From contig OU342820.1 of assembly GCA_910591455.2 (NCBI GenBank), forward strand, positions 20,988,128 through 21,052,127: 64,000 nucleotides of DNA. Direction: 5' to 3'. Shown piece by piece: positions 1 through 11,539 of the stretch (position 1 is the stretch's first letter; every line of letters starts with the position of its first letter). The DNA comes from Pholis gunnellus. Lineage: Eukaryota > Chordata > Actinopteri > Perciformes > Pholidae. The position numbers and the translations under genes are program-made. The notes under the pieces are model-generated. The model was not told the DNA's origin and made no database searches. It saw only the letters and a program-made list of their open reading frames with translations.

Positions 1-77
1 AAAGAAGAAACCGTGAAACAGGATGTTTCAACATCTACTAGGTTTTAAGGAAACTTGCTTCGCCTTACCTGCATTAC

Positions 78-80
<3 letters not shown>

Positions 81-144
<64 letters not shown>
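81..144. repeat. (GT)n microsatellite
   Basis: A pure GT dinucleotide run of about 32 units. No gene lies next to it. The apparent serine/leucine-rich and threonine/histidine-rich reading frames here are repeat artefacts. Confidence 0.95.
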
Positions 145-145
<1 letters not shown>

Positions 146-372
146 GTTGATAAACAGACAAAGAGTAAGACAGCGATGCTCAAATTGTAAATCTGCAGTC
201 TCCACTCGCTGCACACAGAACGTCGTCCATTACAGATGAGACAGAAGTGATTGATGGCTGCAGCTGTCGAGGAAGAGACAGGAAGTGACAGAGAGCAGGA
301 GACAGGACGGCAGATAGATCGTCCTCCTGGTCTCCCTTCAGTCCCATAGTCCCAGAGCTCTGCAGAGACAGA

Positions 373-1228
373 GACAAGATGGAGAGAGAGAGAGACAGAG
401 ACGGAGAGAGAGACAGAGACAAGATGGAGAGAGAGACAGAGACAAGATGGAGAGAGAGAGAGACAGAGACAGAGAGAGAGAGAGACAGAGAGAGACAGAG
501 ACAGAGAGAGAGAGAGACAGAGACAAGATGGAGAGAGACAGAGAGAGACAGAGACAGAGAAAGAGAGAGAGACAGAGAGAGAGAGAGAGACAGAGACAAG
601 ATGGAGAGAGACAGAGACAGAGACGGAGAGAGAGACAGAGACAAGATGGAGAGAGAGAGAGACAGAGACAAGATAGAGAGAGAGAGACAGAGACGGAGAG
701 AGAGACAGAGACAGAGAGAGAGAGAGACNNNNNNNNNNNNNNNNNNNNNNNNNNNNNNNNNNNNNNNNNNNNNNNNNNNNNNNNNNNNNNNNNNNNNNNN
801 NNNNNNNNNNNNNNNNNNNNNNNNNNNNNNNNNNNNNNNNNNNNNNNNNNNNNNNNNNNNNNNNNNNNNNNNNNNNNNNNNNNNNNNNNNNNNNNNNNNN
901 NNNNNNNNNNNNNNNNNNNNNNNNNNNNNNNNNNNNNNNNNNNNNNNNNNNNNNNNNNNNNNNNNNNNNNNNNNNNNNNNNNNNNNNNNNNNNNNNNNNN
1001 NNNNNNNNNNNNNNNNNNNNNNNNNNNNNNNNNNNNNNNNNNNNNNNNNNNNNNNNNNNNNNNNNNNNNNNNNNNNNNNNNNNNNNNNNNNNNNNNNNNN
1101 NNNNNNNNNNNNNNNNNNNNNNNNNNNNNNNNNNNNNNNNNNNNNNNNNNNNNNNNNNNNNNNNNNNNNNNNNNNNNNNNNNNNNNNNNNNNNNNNNNNN
1201 NNNNNNNNNNNNNNNNNNNNNNNNNNNN

Positions 1229-1269
<41 letters not shown>

Positions 1270-1296
1270 GACAGAGAGAGAGACAGAGAGAGAGAG
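373..1296. repeat. (GA)n / GAGACA-rich satellite with an internal assembly gap
   Basis: Purine-rich simple sequence of GAGA, GACAGA and GACAAGATGGAGA variants lies on both sides of exactly 500 Ns (729-1228). A gap of that round size is normally a placeholder for unknown length, so the true repeat may be longer or shorter. Open frames crossing it are not genes. Confidence 0.95.
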
Positions 1297-2715
1297 GGTT
1301 GAGAGGAGGCACATTAGCAGCTAAATTACAGATGTTCATGAGTAACGGTTTTGGTTTGTGTTTGATGATCAACTGAAGTCTACTCAGAACAAAACAAACA
1401 CTCCAAAAGTGAAGATGAAGAGCGAGGAAGTCTGATTACGAAGGTCAAACAAACAGGACTTTGACCTTCACGCTGGAGACCTTTGTTCATGTCCCGTGAA
1501 ACAAACTCAACATCGAGTTATTTCACCTCAGCTTAGTTTTAAATGACGTACTTAATAAAGTTTGAGGAGCAAATCGATTCAAGTGAGAATCAAGAATCTG
1601 AATTGATACCAAACTTCCAAACAAAGGACAATTGAGAAATACTTTAAAAAAACTTTTTAGTAAAAACAAATGTAGTTTAGCATGAATAAATGTACCTTAT
1701 GTCTTTGTTTACATTATTGCAATCTGTTGATATAATGTTTTTAAATATAAATAATCTTAAACTTTATTCTGCCTTCGTTATTCACCATCACATCACTATT
1801 AACTGAATCCAGAATCTAGTTGAATGGTGAGATAATAATACTTAACTCCAGTCAGTTCTGTAACAAGCGTACTTATTTATTGTAACAAAAGTAATTATCT
1901 TAACACAGAACCCAACCTTTTCCTAAACCTTTGTTTAAAAAAAGTAAAGTAAAGTAAGTAAACCTTTGTTAAGAGAAGACATCAAACGAGAGGAAACTGA
2001 AAGTTTACAGTGACGACAGAAATACATTTTGAGAAGACGCCGTGCATGAAACGATGGAAGCCGAGAGAAACAGAGCGTCATCGTCTGAATCTGGACCAAA
2101 CAGTTCTTTCCTGCAGGTCTGCCGTCACGCACAGTAAAACTTCTGTAAACGCTCTTCAACCGGCGTGAAACAGCTCGTTCCACTCTGCTCTTCACTGCTC
2201 TCCACCTGCTCCCTGTTTCTGTTCACACTAAGTTTAAGTCACTGATGCTAAGAGACCGCTAGCGCAGCATCCACCGACCTGAGCGCCTCCATCCTCCGGT
2301 GGAACAGAATAAAATGGGACCATTGTACTTTGAATCTTGATGTTTCTACATTTCTACATACGTGTTTTTTTGAAGGCTTGCGACGCTGTTTCAAAGTTGC
2401 ATTCTCCATCATGTTTAATGTAAGACGACAAAACTACTGGTTAGGTTTATTAAAAGGTCTTCTTTGGGGTTGAAATGTTGTTTCCAGTCCCGTGTTTGAA
2501 CCATCGTTCCAGCTCCTTCCTCTGCAGACTTATGCAGACTTTGATTCAACATATTTGCGATAAAGTCAAAAACAAATACGTTCCCTCACAAAACGTCGTT
2601 GATGATGCAGTTTAGTGTTTTGGAACCTCGTTCTCAGGAGAGCAGACTGTGTTGATTCACTTATTCTTAAACGTCTCTGCGTCCAAGACATCATTTAGGG
2701 ATTATGTGTCTTATT

Positions 2716-2907
2716 TTATAATCTTCTGATTGCAGGTGAAGCATTAATGTTTGTTTCTTCACGTGGATCGTGGATCTCCTGTTCCTGCAGCACATCATCT
2801 ATTGCTCTGTTCTTTTGCTGCATGATCCGGCGTCTCCGTGATTCATCTCGTCTCAGCTGGCGGCGAGCCAATAACTCGTTTACCTGGTTTAGCATGAAAG
2901 TTATCAA
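2716..2907 (-). other. Uncertain basic/charged ORF, possible gene or transposon fragment
   Basis: A 63-codon minus-strand ORF encodes a strongly charged helical peptide with runs such as LARRQLRRDESRRRR and ends at a normal stop. A CAG/GTAAAC junction near 2885 could serve as a splice acceptor or donor. I recognise no family. The high Arg/Glu content and helical character are more protein-like than most chance ORFs here, so it may be the last exon of a small gene or a decayed transposase-associated fragment. No partner exon was found. Confidence 0.2.
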
Positions 2908-3031
2908 TTAGCCGGTCTGAGCTGCTGCAACGCCTTCTGCTGTCTGTGACTCGCACCCAGAAGCCTCCAAACAAATGAACAAGACGCTCCGCAAGTCCAG
3001 CTGTTTCCTACTTTGTTTCCAAACAAAATCC

Positions 3032-3070
<39 letters not shown>

Positions 3071-4351
3071 CAGTAGCTGCAGCTCAGCTCAACACACACA
3101 CACACACACACACACAGACACACACACACACAGAGAGAGTTGGCTAAGGAGCCCGGGGCATCTGGGACTCGGATTAGCAGCCATGACAGGGAGATGGAGG
3201 AGGGATTACTCCGCCTGCCTCGTTTCGGCTTTCCTGCCTCGGTTTGTTTGCTCGAGTGAGAAAGAAGAAGACGGAGGATTCAGAGTGCGACGGCCTGAAC
3301 GTCTGCTCCACTGTTGGAAAATAACGAAAAGAGGAAAAAACCAAACCGAAGCTGAGAAACAACACAATTTAAAACTGTTTGAAACCAGAGATTACTGAAG
3401 ATGATCTGTCAGGGAAACAGCAGCGAGTCCCTCAGACTTTACATCACCGACTACGTTTACATAAACCAAATATTCCGGGTTTTGCTCTTATTCCAAAAAA
3501 GGCAGATGAAAATGAATATTCCACTAATATTCCCGTTTACATGCAGCTGTGTATTTTCAAATGAACGTAAGAAGACCTCACGTCTCGTCCTCATCACCGG
3601 TGAATCCCACGTAGACGTCGTTCTCTTCTGTGTTTGACGGGTCGACGTCCTAACGCGACGTTCATCTCGTCTAAACACGTCAAAGTGAACATCAGGAGCT
3701 GACAGATGTTTCTCAGCCTGTTCCAGAGGTGGAGGACTTGTTGGACCTCTTTCATTCCTCCAAACAGCTTCTCTAAAAGATATTTGTTCATATCCAGAAA
3801 CCTGATGATGTCCAAGTCCTTCACGATGTTTCTCCTTCTGTTCTTCTGACACCATCTCTACTCCAGCTTTACTAACTGTTGGCTGCTTGTTTGGACCGGA
3901 AAGAGACGAAACAACCTCTATTGAGACTCTGATAAAAAAGAAAAAGTCATTACTCTGAAGGCACTCCATAAAGTACTCACAAATCAGAGCAAAAAGCATC
4001 ACACTGGCACCACATCCAGGTCATGTCCCTTTGTTCACAACGTAGAAAAACAAAAACACTCCAGAGAACAATTCCATTAACAATGCAACGAGTCTAAAGA
4101 ATGATCCGAGACCCTGAACAATATCAACATATCAACATGTTTTACTCTGAACATGATCACAATAAGAGCTCATTCACAATATGCAAACACAACATGATGA
4201 TGAGATGAATTACATTCGGAATAATCTCTGATTACTGCAAGACAGATATGAATGTATATCGTGATGCAAAGTCCTGCTGTACACTACAGTGAGGTCAATG
4301 TTATGAAAAGGTTGTGATTATGTCTGATATGAAAGTGAATGTTAATTGCAG

Positions 4352-4676
4352 GTTTGCAACGGACCATTAACTCCTCTCCTGCGTTAGAATCAGCCGTGCT
4401 ACATTCTTGTGATTGGCTGCGATGCAATCATTTTTCCTGGGCTCTCTCCCCAAACACAAGCGCACGCTATAACGCGCACACATCCACTCCAGACAATTGC
4501 AAAGCAGGTAATTGCTATGGCACCATGGAGAGGCTCGCCATGCAGCTCTCCACCTGCAAAACCAGCCTTTTGATCAGCTCCACCCACAGCAGCCAAAGCA
4601 CCAAATCCATCAGCGCTAATGTGACGGCCTGCCCTGCACAGGTCACAGTGGAGCCACATGTTCCAATATATGAAAG
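4352..4676 (+). other. Candidate exon or conserved non-coding block, unassigned
   Basis: A 325-base block is preceded by TTGCAG and followed by the strong donor AAAG|GTAAGA. It stays open in one frame for at least 113 codons and includes a Met followed by MERLAMQLST. It has a CCAAT-box-like GATTGG near 4412 and more CpG than its surroundings. I do not recognise the peptide and find no matching second exon, so it could equally be a non-coding 5' exon or a conserved element. Confidence 0.2.
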
Positions 4677-6054
4677 GTAAGAACTCCTTTGCTCTGGATT
4701 AAATCCCTGATCCCACTCCATCTGAGAAAGGTGAGCAGAGGGCAGATAGCCGTTTAAACACCAAGCTGTCCTAAAACACACGTCATTCAAACTCAGAACC
4801 AAGCAGCGATGTATGCAGACAAGCGGCTCAGAGACTCCTCACACAATCTCAACAAAACACAAAACACAACTCACAAAGCTGTGGAAGTGTACTCAGCAGT
4901 GAGTCTACTGGTTCCTTTAGCTCTATAGAGAGAGAGAGAGAGAGAGAGAGCTTGGTGAGTTTATGTCTTGTATATATATATACAGTATATATATATTAAA
5001 TCTCAGAAATTCTTGTTTTAATGGTTCAGGTTTCTGACTCTGTCTCATCGTAGGTTTAATGAAGCCTGTCGTTATTACAGCGTTTCACAGTTGAGCAGCA
5101 TTGATCTTGTTTTCCTCACGGCAGATATGAATGTTGATATTTGCAAAAATTGTATTCGTCATAACTGGATTAGTTTATGATGCTTCCACTGTCGCCTCTC
5201 TTCAGTATAATTAAGTGAATAATGTGAAGCTGTTTGAATGAGGCTGAAAACATTTAATTACTTTCCAGTTTGGCGGATAAATATGTAGTTGTCTGCGGGG
5301 CGCGAGAGGCCGAAGAGTCGTCACCTTTTAATAACATCCTCGGAGTAATTATTCATTTTCATTATTCATTATTATTAATATTATTATTACTATTCAGCAG
5401 AGCAGCTTTGAGACAGCCAGACTGTACGAGAGGCTTCGGGCTGTTTCCTGATGTCAGTGAATGCAGCACCGTGCCTCATTCTTATGTGCTGAACACAAAA
5501 ACACATCAGGGGAATAAATGCCTCACGATTATCAATCCTTCACAGATAATCTGTGTTTTTAAAGTAACCGCGTCGCCCCAAACACTCGCACTTTAACACA
5601 AATGTGACTAAACTCACAGCGTCTGTCTGAATTCTGGTGCTCATGAACAGACACCTGCACACAGATGCTGAATAACGAATGTTTATTGTGTGAGTTCACT
5701 GAACTAAAGACTTGATGGTTGCACTCAGGAGGCTGATAAAGGGGATCTGACTGGAGATGGATCCATGTGCTCTGGTTTCGGCTCTATTGATGCCGTTATT
5801 GATGAGAGGCTGAAGGAGAGTTCCGACATGAAGAGACTGCAGATTAAAAGCTGGAGAATTACTTCAGGAGATTGTGAACTTTATGAATATTTAATATGGA
5901 AGAAATCAGCTGCCGTGCTGGTAAACTTTCATTTGTATGCTGAGAACATTCATCGTTAATGTACCTTTTAAAGATCGCAAACAAATTCTGATTCGAAGAG
6001 CGAGTAGAGTTCAAGTCTGTATTTTTTATTTTATGAATCCATCTTCCGATGAAA

Positions 6055-6160
6055 AACAACTGGAGGAGTCGCCCCCTGCTGGTCAGTGGCAAGAATGCAA
6101 GTTCTAAGACGCTTCCACATCGGCTTCACTCGGCAGAACCGGAGGTTACCGCCTGGAAAG
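6055..6160 (-). repeat. Partial copy of dispersed repeat family A (CTCF-like motif)
   Basis: The stretch resembles the end of the element at 15765-16030, sharing the GGAGTCGCCCCCTG block, the AGAATGCA segment and the GGAGGTTNCCGCCTGG end. It is truncated on the left. On the minus strand 6068-6084 reads as a close match to the CTCF core (CCAGCAGGGGGCGAC). Confidence 0.55.
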
Positions 6161-7941
6161 TATTTATTGAGGTTGAGGAAAAGATCGTCGTTTGAGTTCA
6201 AATAACTGCAGAAGTGTCGTTACTGAAGTACGTGAAGGTACGTGAATAAAACATCAACGTTGACTTCTCTATTCACACGGGGAACGAATGGCGGTCTTCT
6301 TCCGAAAGATCGCTGCTTGTTGGACCCATCCAGCCCGGGTTTTGCCGGGTTTTGCAGGACCCTGACGATGACGTTTGCATGCTTTTCACAGATTTATCAG
6401 TTAATCAGTTAATGTGTCGGCTGACGAATATCAGTACAAAAATGGCAAACTCAGAAACAACTTCTCCAACACATAGTTTGTCCACCTGTTGGAAGACAGG
6501 AGCTCAGGCCGGGCCAGGCGATGAATTCTAAACTACTGCTCCAACACTTAGTCCTCAAGAAATCACTGGAAGCGGTCAGAGTTTGATGCAATAGAGTTCA
6601 TTCTTTTAGCAAGAAATAAACCCCAGCAGGACCCCGGAGTCCAACTGATTTCTCTGCTCTGAGCACAGCCTCCTCACACGGCGTCTTCGTCTGGAGCCGA
6701 TGCTCCAGCTTTATCTCTTAACACCTGGAAATAATGATGTAATTGTTTTATAGACCTGTCTTTCCTAATGGTGTCATGGAAAGTCACAGACTTGTCATCT
6801 ATTTTTTTTTCCAGACACCATTATTTCCCAAATGCATTTTTTAAAACATTAAAATGTTTCCAAGTTACAACTTGACTCAAACAGGTTATATGTTAAATCA
6901 CTTAAATCGTGCTCCATTAACACTAAAGGTTTGATGATGTTGACTTTCTGTGACAAACCAAACTCCAACACACCAGAGAGATAAATGTCCCGCTTGATAT
7001 GTATCTTGAAAAAGTTCAGATTTTCCTGTTAACTCTCGATATATCGACTTCAGTCTCGGCCTCATACGCTCAGTATTAGTCCTCGATAGTAAGAGATCAT
7101 TTGTCTAGGAATATGGTTCATTACCTGCATTCATTTTTTACACTAAGAACATAAGAACTGCTGTATGAGCGACTACATTGAGAAGCTAAAGCGACAGCAG
7201 CAGAAATTGTCCATCTTTACACATCACAGAGCCCGCCTCCTGCTCTCCCATTGGTCAGAACGTCCGTCAGTAAAGTTCACAGTGATGGATTCACTTTAAA
7301 CCAGTCAAGTTTCGGTTATTTTATGTTTTTTAATGTGCATACTGTTATCGCTCCTCTCGGTGAGCATCAGTATGCGCGGGAGCGAACGATAACGCGCCGT
7401 CAGAACCTCGTCTTCTTCCCCGACTGAGTGGATTCAGACAATAATGAGAAGTGCGCTGATCTGCACCTGATGAATAATGAAATCAGAGCTACTGATGTGC
7501 TGAGCTGAGGAGACTTCAGCAACTTCATGAAGTGAGGATGTGGAAAATATTCATACACAGGAAATGAAATACACTTTAATGCAGGTAAAAACAACTTAAC
7601 ATTAAAGGGAAACTAAAACTATTACAAGAGATGAATTAAAGAAATAAGGAAGGCGTAAAGATGACAATGTACAAAGCAACATAAAACTGTAATAATAAGT
7701 AAACACTGCAGTAATTGACTGGATTCTCTGTGGAGTAATGAAGGGACAGTGTGTGGAGACTCACTCTGACTGCAGAATGAAGCTGAATCCTGCTGCCTTT
7801 GATGCTGAACAGCTGCTGCTTCTGAAGTGGACTGGAAGGAACTCCAGAGACAGACCAGTCTCCTAAAGACGATTGCTTTTGACGCGTCACAAATATATTT
7901 CAGATGAGTCTGCAGAAGTCTGCCAAGGGAGGAGGGTCAGA

Positions 7942-8285
7942 AAACCACCAGTTAGGTTGAGGCAACTAAACCAACAGTTAGGTTGAAGCAACTAAACCAA
8001 CAGTTAGGTTGAAGCAACTAAACCACCAGTTAGGTTCAAGCAACAAAACCAACAGTTAGGTTGAAGCAACTAAACCAACAGTTAGGTTCAAGCAACTAAA
8101 CCAACAGTTAGGTTGAAGCAACTAAACCAACAGTTAGGTTGAGGCAACTAAACCAACAGTTAGGTTGAAGCAACTAAACCAACAGTTAGGTTGAAGCAAC
8201 TAAACCAACAGTTAGGTTCAAGCAACTAAACCAACAGTTAGGTTGAAGCAACTAAACCAACAGTTAGGTTGAAGCAACTAAACCA
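7942..8285. repeat. 26-bp minisatellite, about 13 copies
   Basis: Near-perfect head-to-tail repeats of a 26-base unit (CCAACAGTTAGGTTGAAGCA plus ACTAAA), with a few variants (CCACCAG, GAGGCA, CAAGCA). The two ends carry the most diverged units, as is common in minisatellites. No gene overlaps it. Confidence 0.95.
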
Positions 8286-11200
8286 CAACCATAAAACCAC
8301 AATACGAAGTCAAACACTGGTCTTGTGGTTTAAAGTTCTGTTTGTTGGATCATCACCTCCCCTCCCGTCCCCCACTAATCGTCTTTTTGGATATTATGAA
8401 TTGCGTCACTTTCTCTGACTGTTGCTTCGTCACATGGATGAATTTATTCTGTGTCCACCACGAATAAGGGTCCTTGTTGACTCTCCGTTGGTTTTCGTCC
8501 TGAGATGCCGTGATACATTGTTGAACAGATAACACAGACGAAAGCTTTATCGCTGATATCGAGTTCATTAACGTCACTTCTCTCGTGGGTCTTTGCATGT
8601 AAGAGAGCAGAGATGTCACTTTTCGTCGGCACGGAGAGCTTGACCGACGGTCGCTCTGCAAACAGTTTGTAAAGCGTCTTCCAACTCGCACAGATTAAGA
8701 TCTTAAAAATAAGGAGGCGAGGGGGGGGGGGGCTCGTCACATCCCTCCTCCTGCAGATTTACACTCTGATTTAAATGTGAAGCTGCAGCAGACGACCTCT
8801 CTCTGCAGGAATCACACAGGAAAGATGTCCGGGTGACGTCCTCAGGAGACACCGAGCAGAGACAGAAGCACACAGCTGCTTTAATGTATTCTGCTCAGAT
8901 TGAACCTCTCAGAGACTCAGAGTGCATTACAAAGAAGAGATGTGAGGGTGTAAAACTATTCCATCGTCCTCCAATGCAATATTCCCCTCCTCCAGTTTAT
9001 GAAACTTCATTCTCATCTTTCACCTGCTGTGTTTTCTTCTGTTTAGTCATACAGGGAAAGAAATCTCACCATTCAGCTCCATCTAATAAAAGTCAGTTTT
9101 CTTTATCGACTAAAGGAGTCGGTTCTTGATTCCAGGAGACGGTGTCGGGAATAATGATGCAATCTTTTCCCGTCCGACAGGTGAGACTGAAAGCATTCTG
9201 TGTTTTACATCATCAGCTTTGGACCAGAACTTCCTGCGTCTGGAGATGAATGAGCAAATTAACTGGTGGCTTTGAGCTGTGGAAATATCTGTTACTCAAA
9301 CATGCGTTGTTGTTTTTCAAGTTTTATGTTTTATTCTTTAATAAAGGAAAGTTTGAGACAGAGAAAGATTTCATAGAAATAGAATACAGATGAGGAAGAA
9401 AGGCTCATGTAACAAAAACTCACCTCAAATATATAGAAAGAAAAACAATGATGCAAAATACAGAATCAATTTATATGCATATTATTTACATTATAGTGTT
9501 ACAGGCTCAGAAAGAAAAGCACAAAAAACTTGAAGACAGAATCAAGATAATTCTGTCCAAAATCTGAGGCTACTGGTCAGATCACAATTAAAGTATAACT
9601 CTGGTTTTATATATATATATATATATATATATAGCTAATGGTGTCGCGTTAAGACCGGAGGCTCATGTAAAGAGGAGGGCAGCTCCTCGGATGGAGGTGA
9701 CTCCTCCCGTTAACCTCCAGGTCAAGACGCCTCGACTGACGCGCTGTAAAATCCATAACCTCATGTGATTGGTGGAGGGTTCGTGACATACGACGATGAC
9801 GGGGTCAGAGGTCAGCGGTGTTAACGGTCGTCACAGAAGGACGAGATGTTTTCATGAAAACAAGAAGAAAACGAGATTAATCAGCTTCATGACCGTCTTT
9901 GTATCGCCCAGCAGGACGATCAGACGCCCAAGACATGGAAGTTTCTCTTCTTCAGTCGTGTGACGCCGCCTCTGCGTCGCGTCAGCGACACCAGCGAGCA
10001 TGAAATGTGTTATTGATCCGCGTTCTACCTTCGACACAGAAGTGTGAGGAGGACGCTTGAAGAGCTCGCAGCCGGAGAATCCACTCACAAACCGGTCAAG
10101 TGAGGCGAAGCAATAACGCTGTGTGGCGACCATGAATTACGGCGTGAAAGTGAGTCCTGGTTCTTTGAGGGTTTCTTCTCCTTCTTACAGCGGCCTTCAT
10201 GTCGTATTCATCACATGATTTACTGTAAAGTCAGTCCATCGGTGGAGAGAATCTGGACTTTTGAGGCTCAGACGTTCGATAAAACATCACAGCGTCTAGT
10301 TTGAGGACAATAAAACTCAGAACATCGAGGCTGATTAAATACGTTCGTTTCTGTTTGAAGTAAAAGGATTGATTAAATCCGATTAGTGCAGTATTTGTAT
10401 TTGTAGAGCTGTGTGTGAGCAGACACACGAGCTGTTAAAACAACGATTCTCATTCACACAATATTTAATCATTTATTCATTTATTTTGAGTTACAACAGC
10501 TATGTTGTCAGTTATAATCAGCATTTTTATGTTTATTTGATGCATATTCTTATTTTTTGTATATTTTTTATTATGTTTAAAGCGGCAATAATTCATATTT
10601 TAATTAAAAATAAATTGATTTATTACTTCACATGTTGTCAGAGGAGAAGGAAGTAGAAAGAAGATATTTTACCTAACTTTAAAATTACAAAAAATACATA
10701 AAAGACCTTTATTATAATTAACTGAATTTAAGTGCAAAGTATTGATGACATAATGTACCTAAAGTATTCGGAGTAAAAGTACTCACTAGGCAGCGTAGTC
10801 ACAAAAGCAGATTGTTTTATTAATGATGCATCACATTTTATAAACTCGTGTTGTTTGTGTAAAATCGTTAAAAATCTTTAAAATATAACTAAGTACATTT
10901 ACTGAAGTACCTCACCATGTCGAGGTACTTGACAGGTTTTGTCACTTTACTGAAGGAAAAGATCTGAGTCCTTCTACCACAACTTGTTTTTGCAGTTAAG
11001 TTATAGATTATTGTTTATTATCTATACGTCACGTTTATCAAAGTGTGTGACTCTTTTTTATCTTTTTGTTTCTCCTCCTCTGTGACATCCGTCCCTCATC
11101 TTCTCCTGCAGCGAGTCAGAATTGAGAGCAACGTCAGATTACAGCCAGCGTGTTATTACACACAGCGTGTTATGACACACAGTGTGTTACAGTATCTGGG

Positions 11201-11531
11201 ATTACTGATGTCGTACGAGCCGGGTCACACGGCTCAGAGACCCAGATTCTGTGGAGTTTGGATGATGTGGAGTTTTTGGTTGGTGGCGCATTTAGAAGTG
11301 AAGAGTCTGACGGATTAAATCTAATGCCCAAAAATCTTTATTCCAACGAGTCCTCCAACTCGTACGACCACAACGAAACCTCAGAAACGTCCCACGGGAC
11401 TCAAACGCGTCCTCAGACCGAAACGTAACAGACTCAGGTTTTAACACGTTGTTGGTTTGAGTTCAAATAAATGAACCTCTCAGTGCTAAAATAATCAAGA
11501 CTGCAATCTTGTTTACCCAGCATGCCCTTCT
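8286..11531. other. Intergenic stretch without a recognised gene
   Basis: I see no supportable coding exon. It contains a poly-G run near 8721-8732, (AT)n at about 9608-9634, and a decayed copy of the AGTAC-rich dispersed repeat at 10740-10980. The ORF on the minus strand at 9852-10133 has no recognisable family features or splice partners. Confidence 0.55.
10740..10980 (-). repeat. AGTAC-rich dispersed repeat (family B), diverged copy
   Basis: It contains repeated AAGTAC/AGTACT motifs and ends with TCTACCACAAC, the reverse complement of the GTTGTGGAAGAAGTACTCA start seen at about 51973. Other copies or fragments lie at 37918-38060, 41147-41510, 41925-42060, 51973-52450 and 61996-62090. These look like remnants of a non-autonomous transposon family. 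Confidence 0.5.
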
Positions 11532-11539
11532 TCAAGCAC

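Larger units (their letters stand above)
1297..7941. other. Gene-poor intergenic stretch
   Basis: I find no supportable protein-coding gene. It holds (GT)n at about 3034-3069, (CA)n at 3093-3131, a short (GA)n at 4926-4950, (AT)n at 4974-4997, and a fragment of a dispersed repeat at about 6055-6160. Two weak exon candidates (2716-2907 and 4352-4676) are listed separately. The rest is A+T-rich non-coding sequence. Confidence 0.6.

Noticed and set aside
28..1376. Long Ser-Leu, Arg-Glu and Glu-Arg ORFs across the GA repeat
   Set aside because: They are translations of a dinucleotide repeat and of Ns, with no gene context.
3457..4002. 181-codon minus-strand ORF
   Set aside because: Low-complexity and basic/charged without conserved motifs, overlapped by other frames of similar quality, and no splice-linked neighbours.
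5270..5596. Plus-strand ORF with a hydrophobic stretch
   Set aside because: It begins at TTG rather than ATG, has no splice partner or recognisable domain, and the hydrophobic run comes from ATT/TTA-rich DNA.
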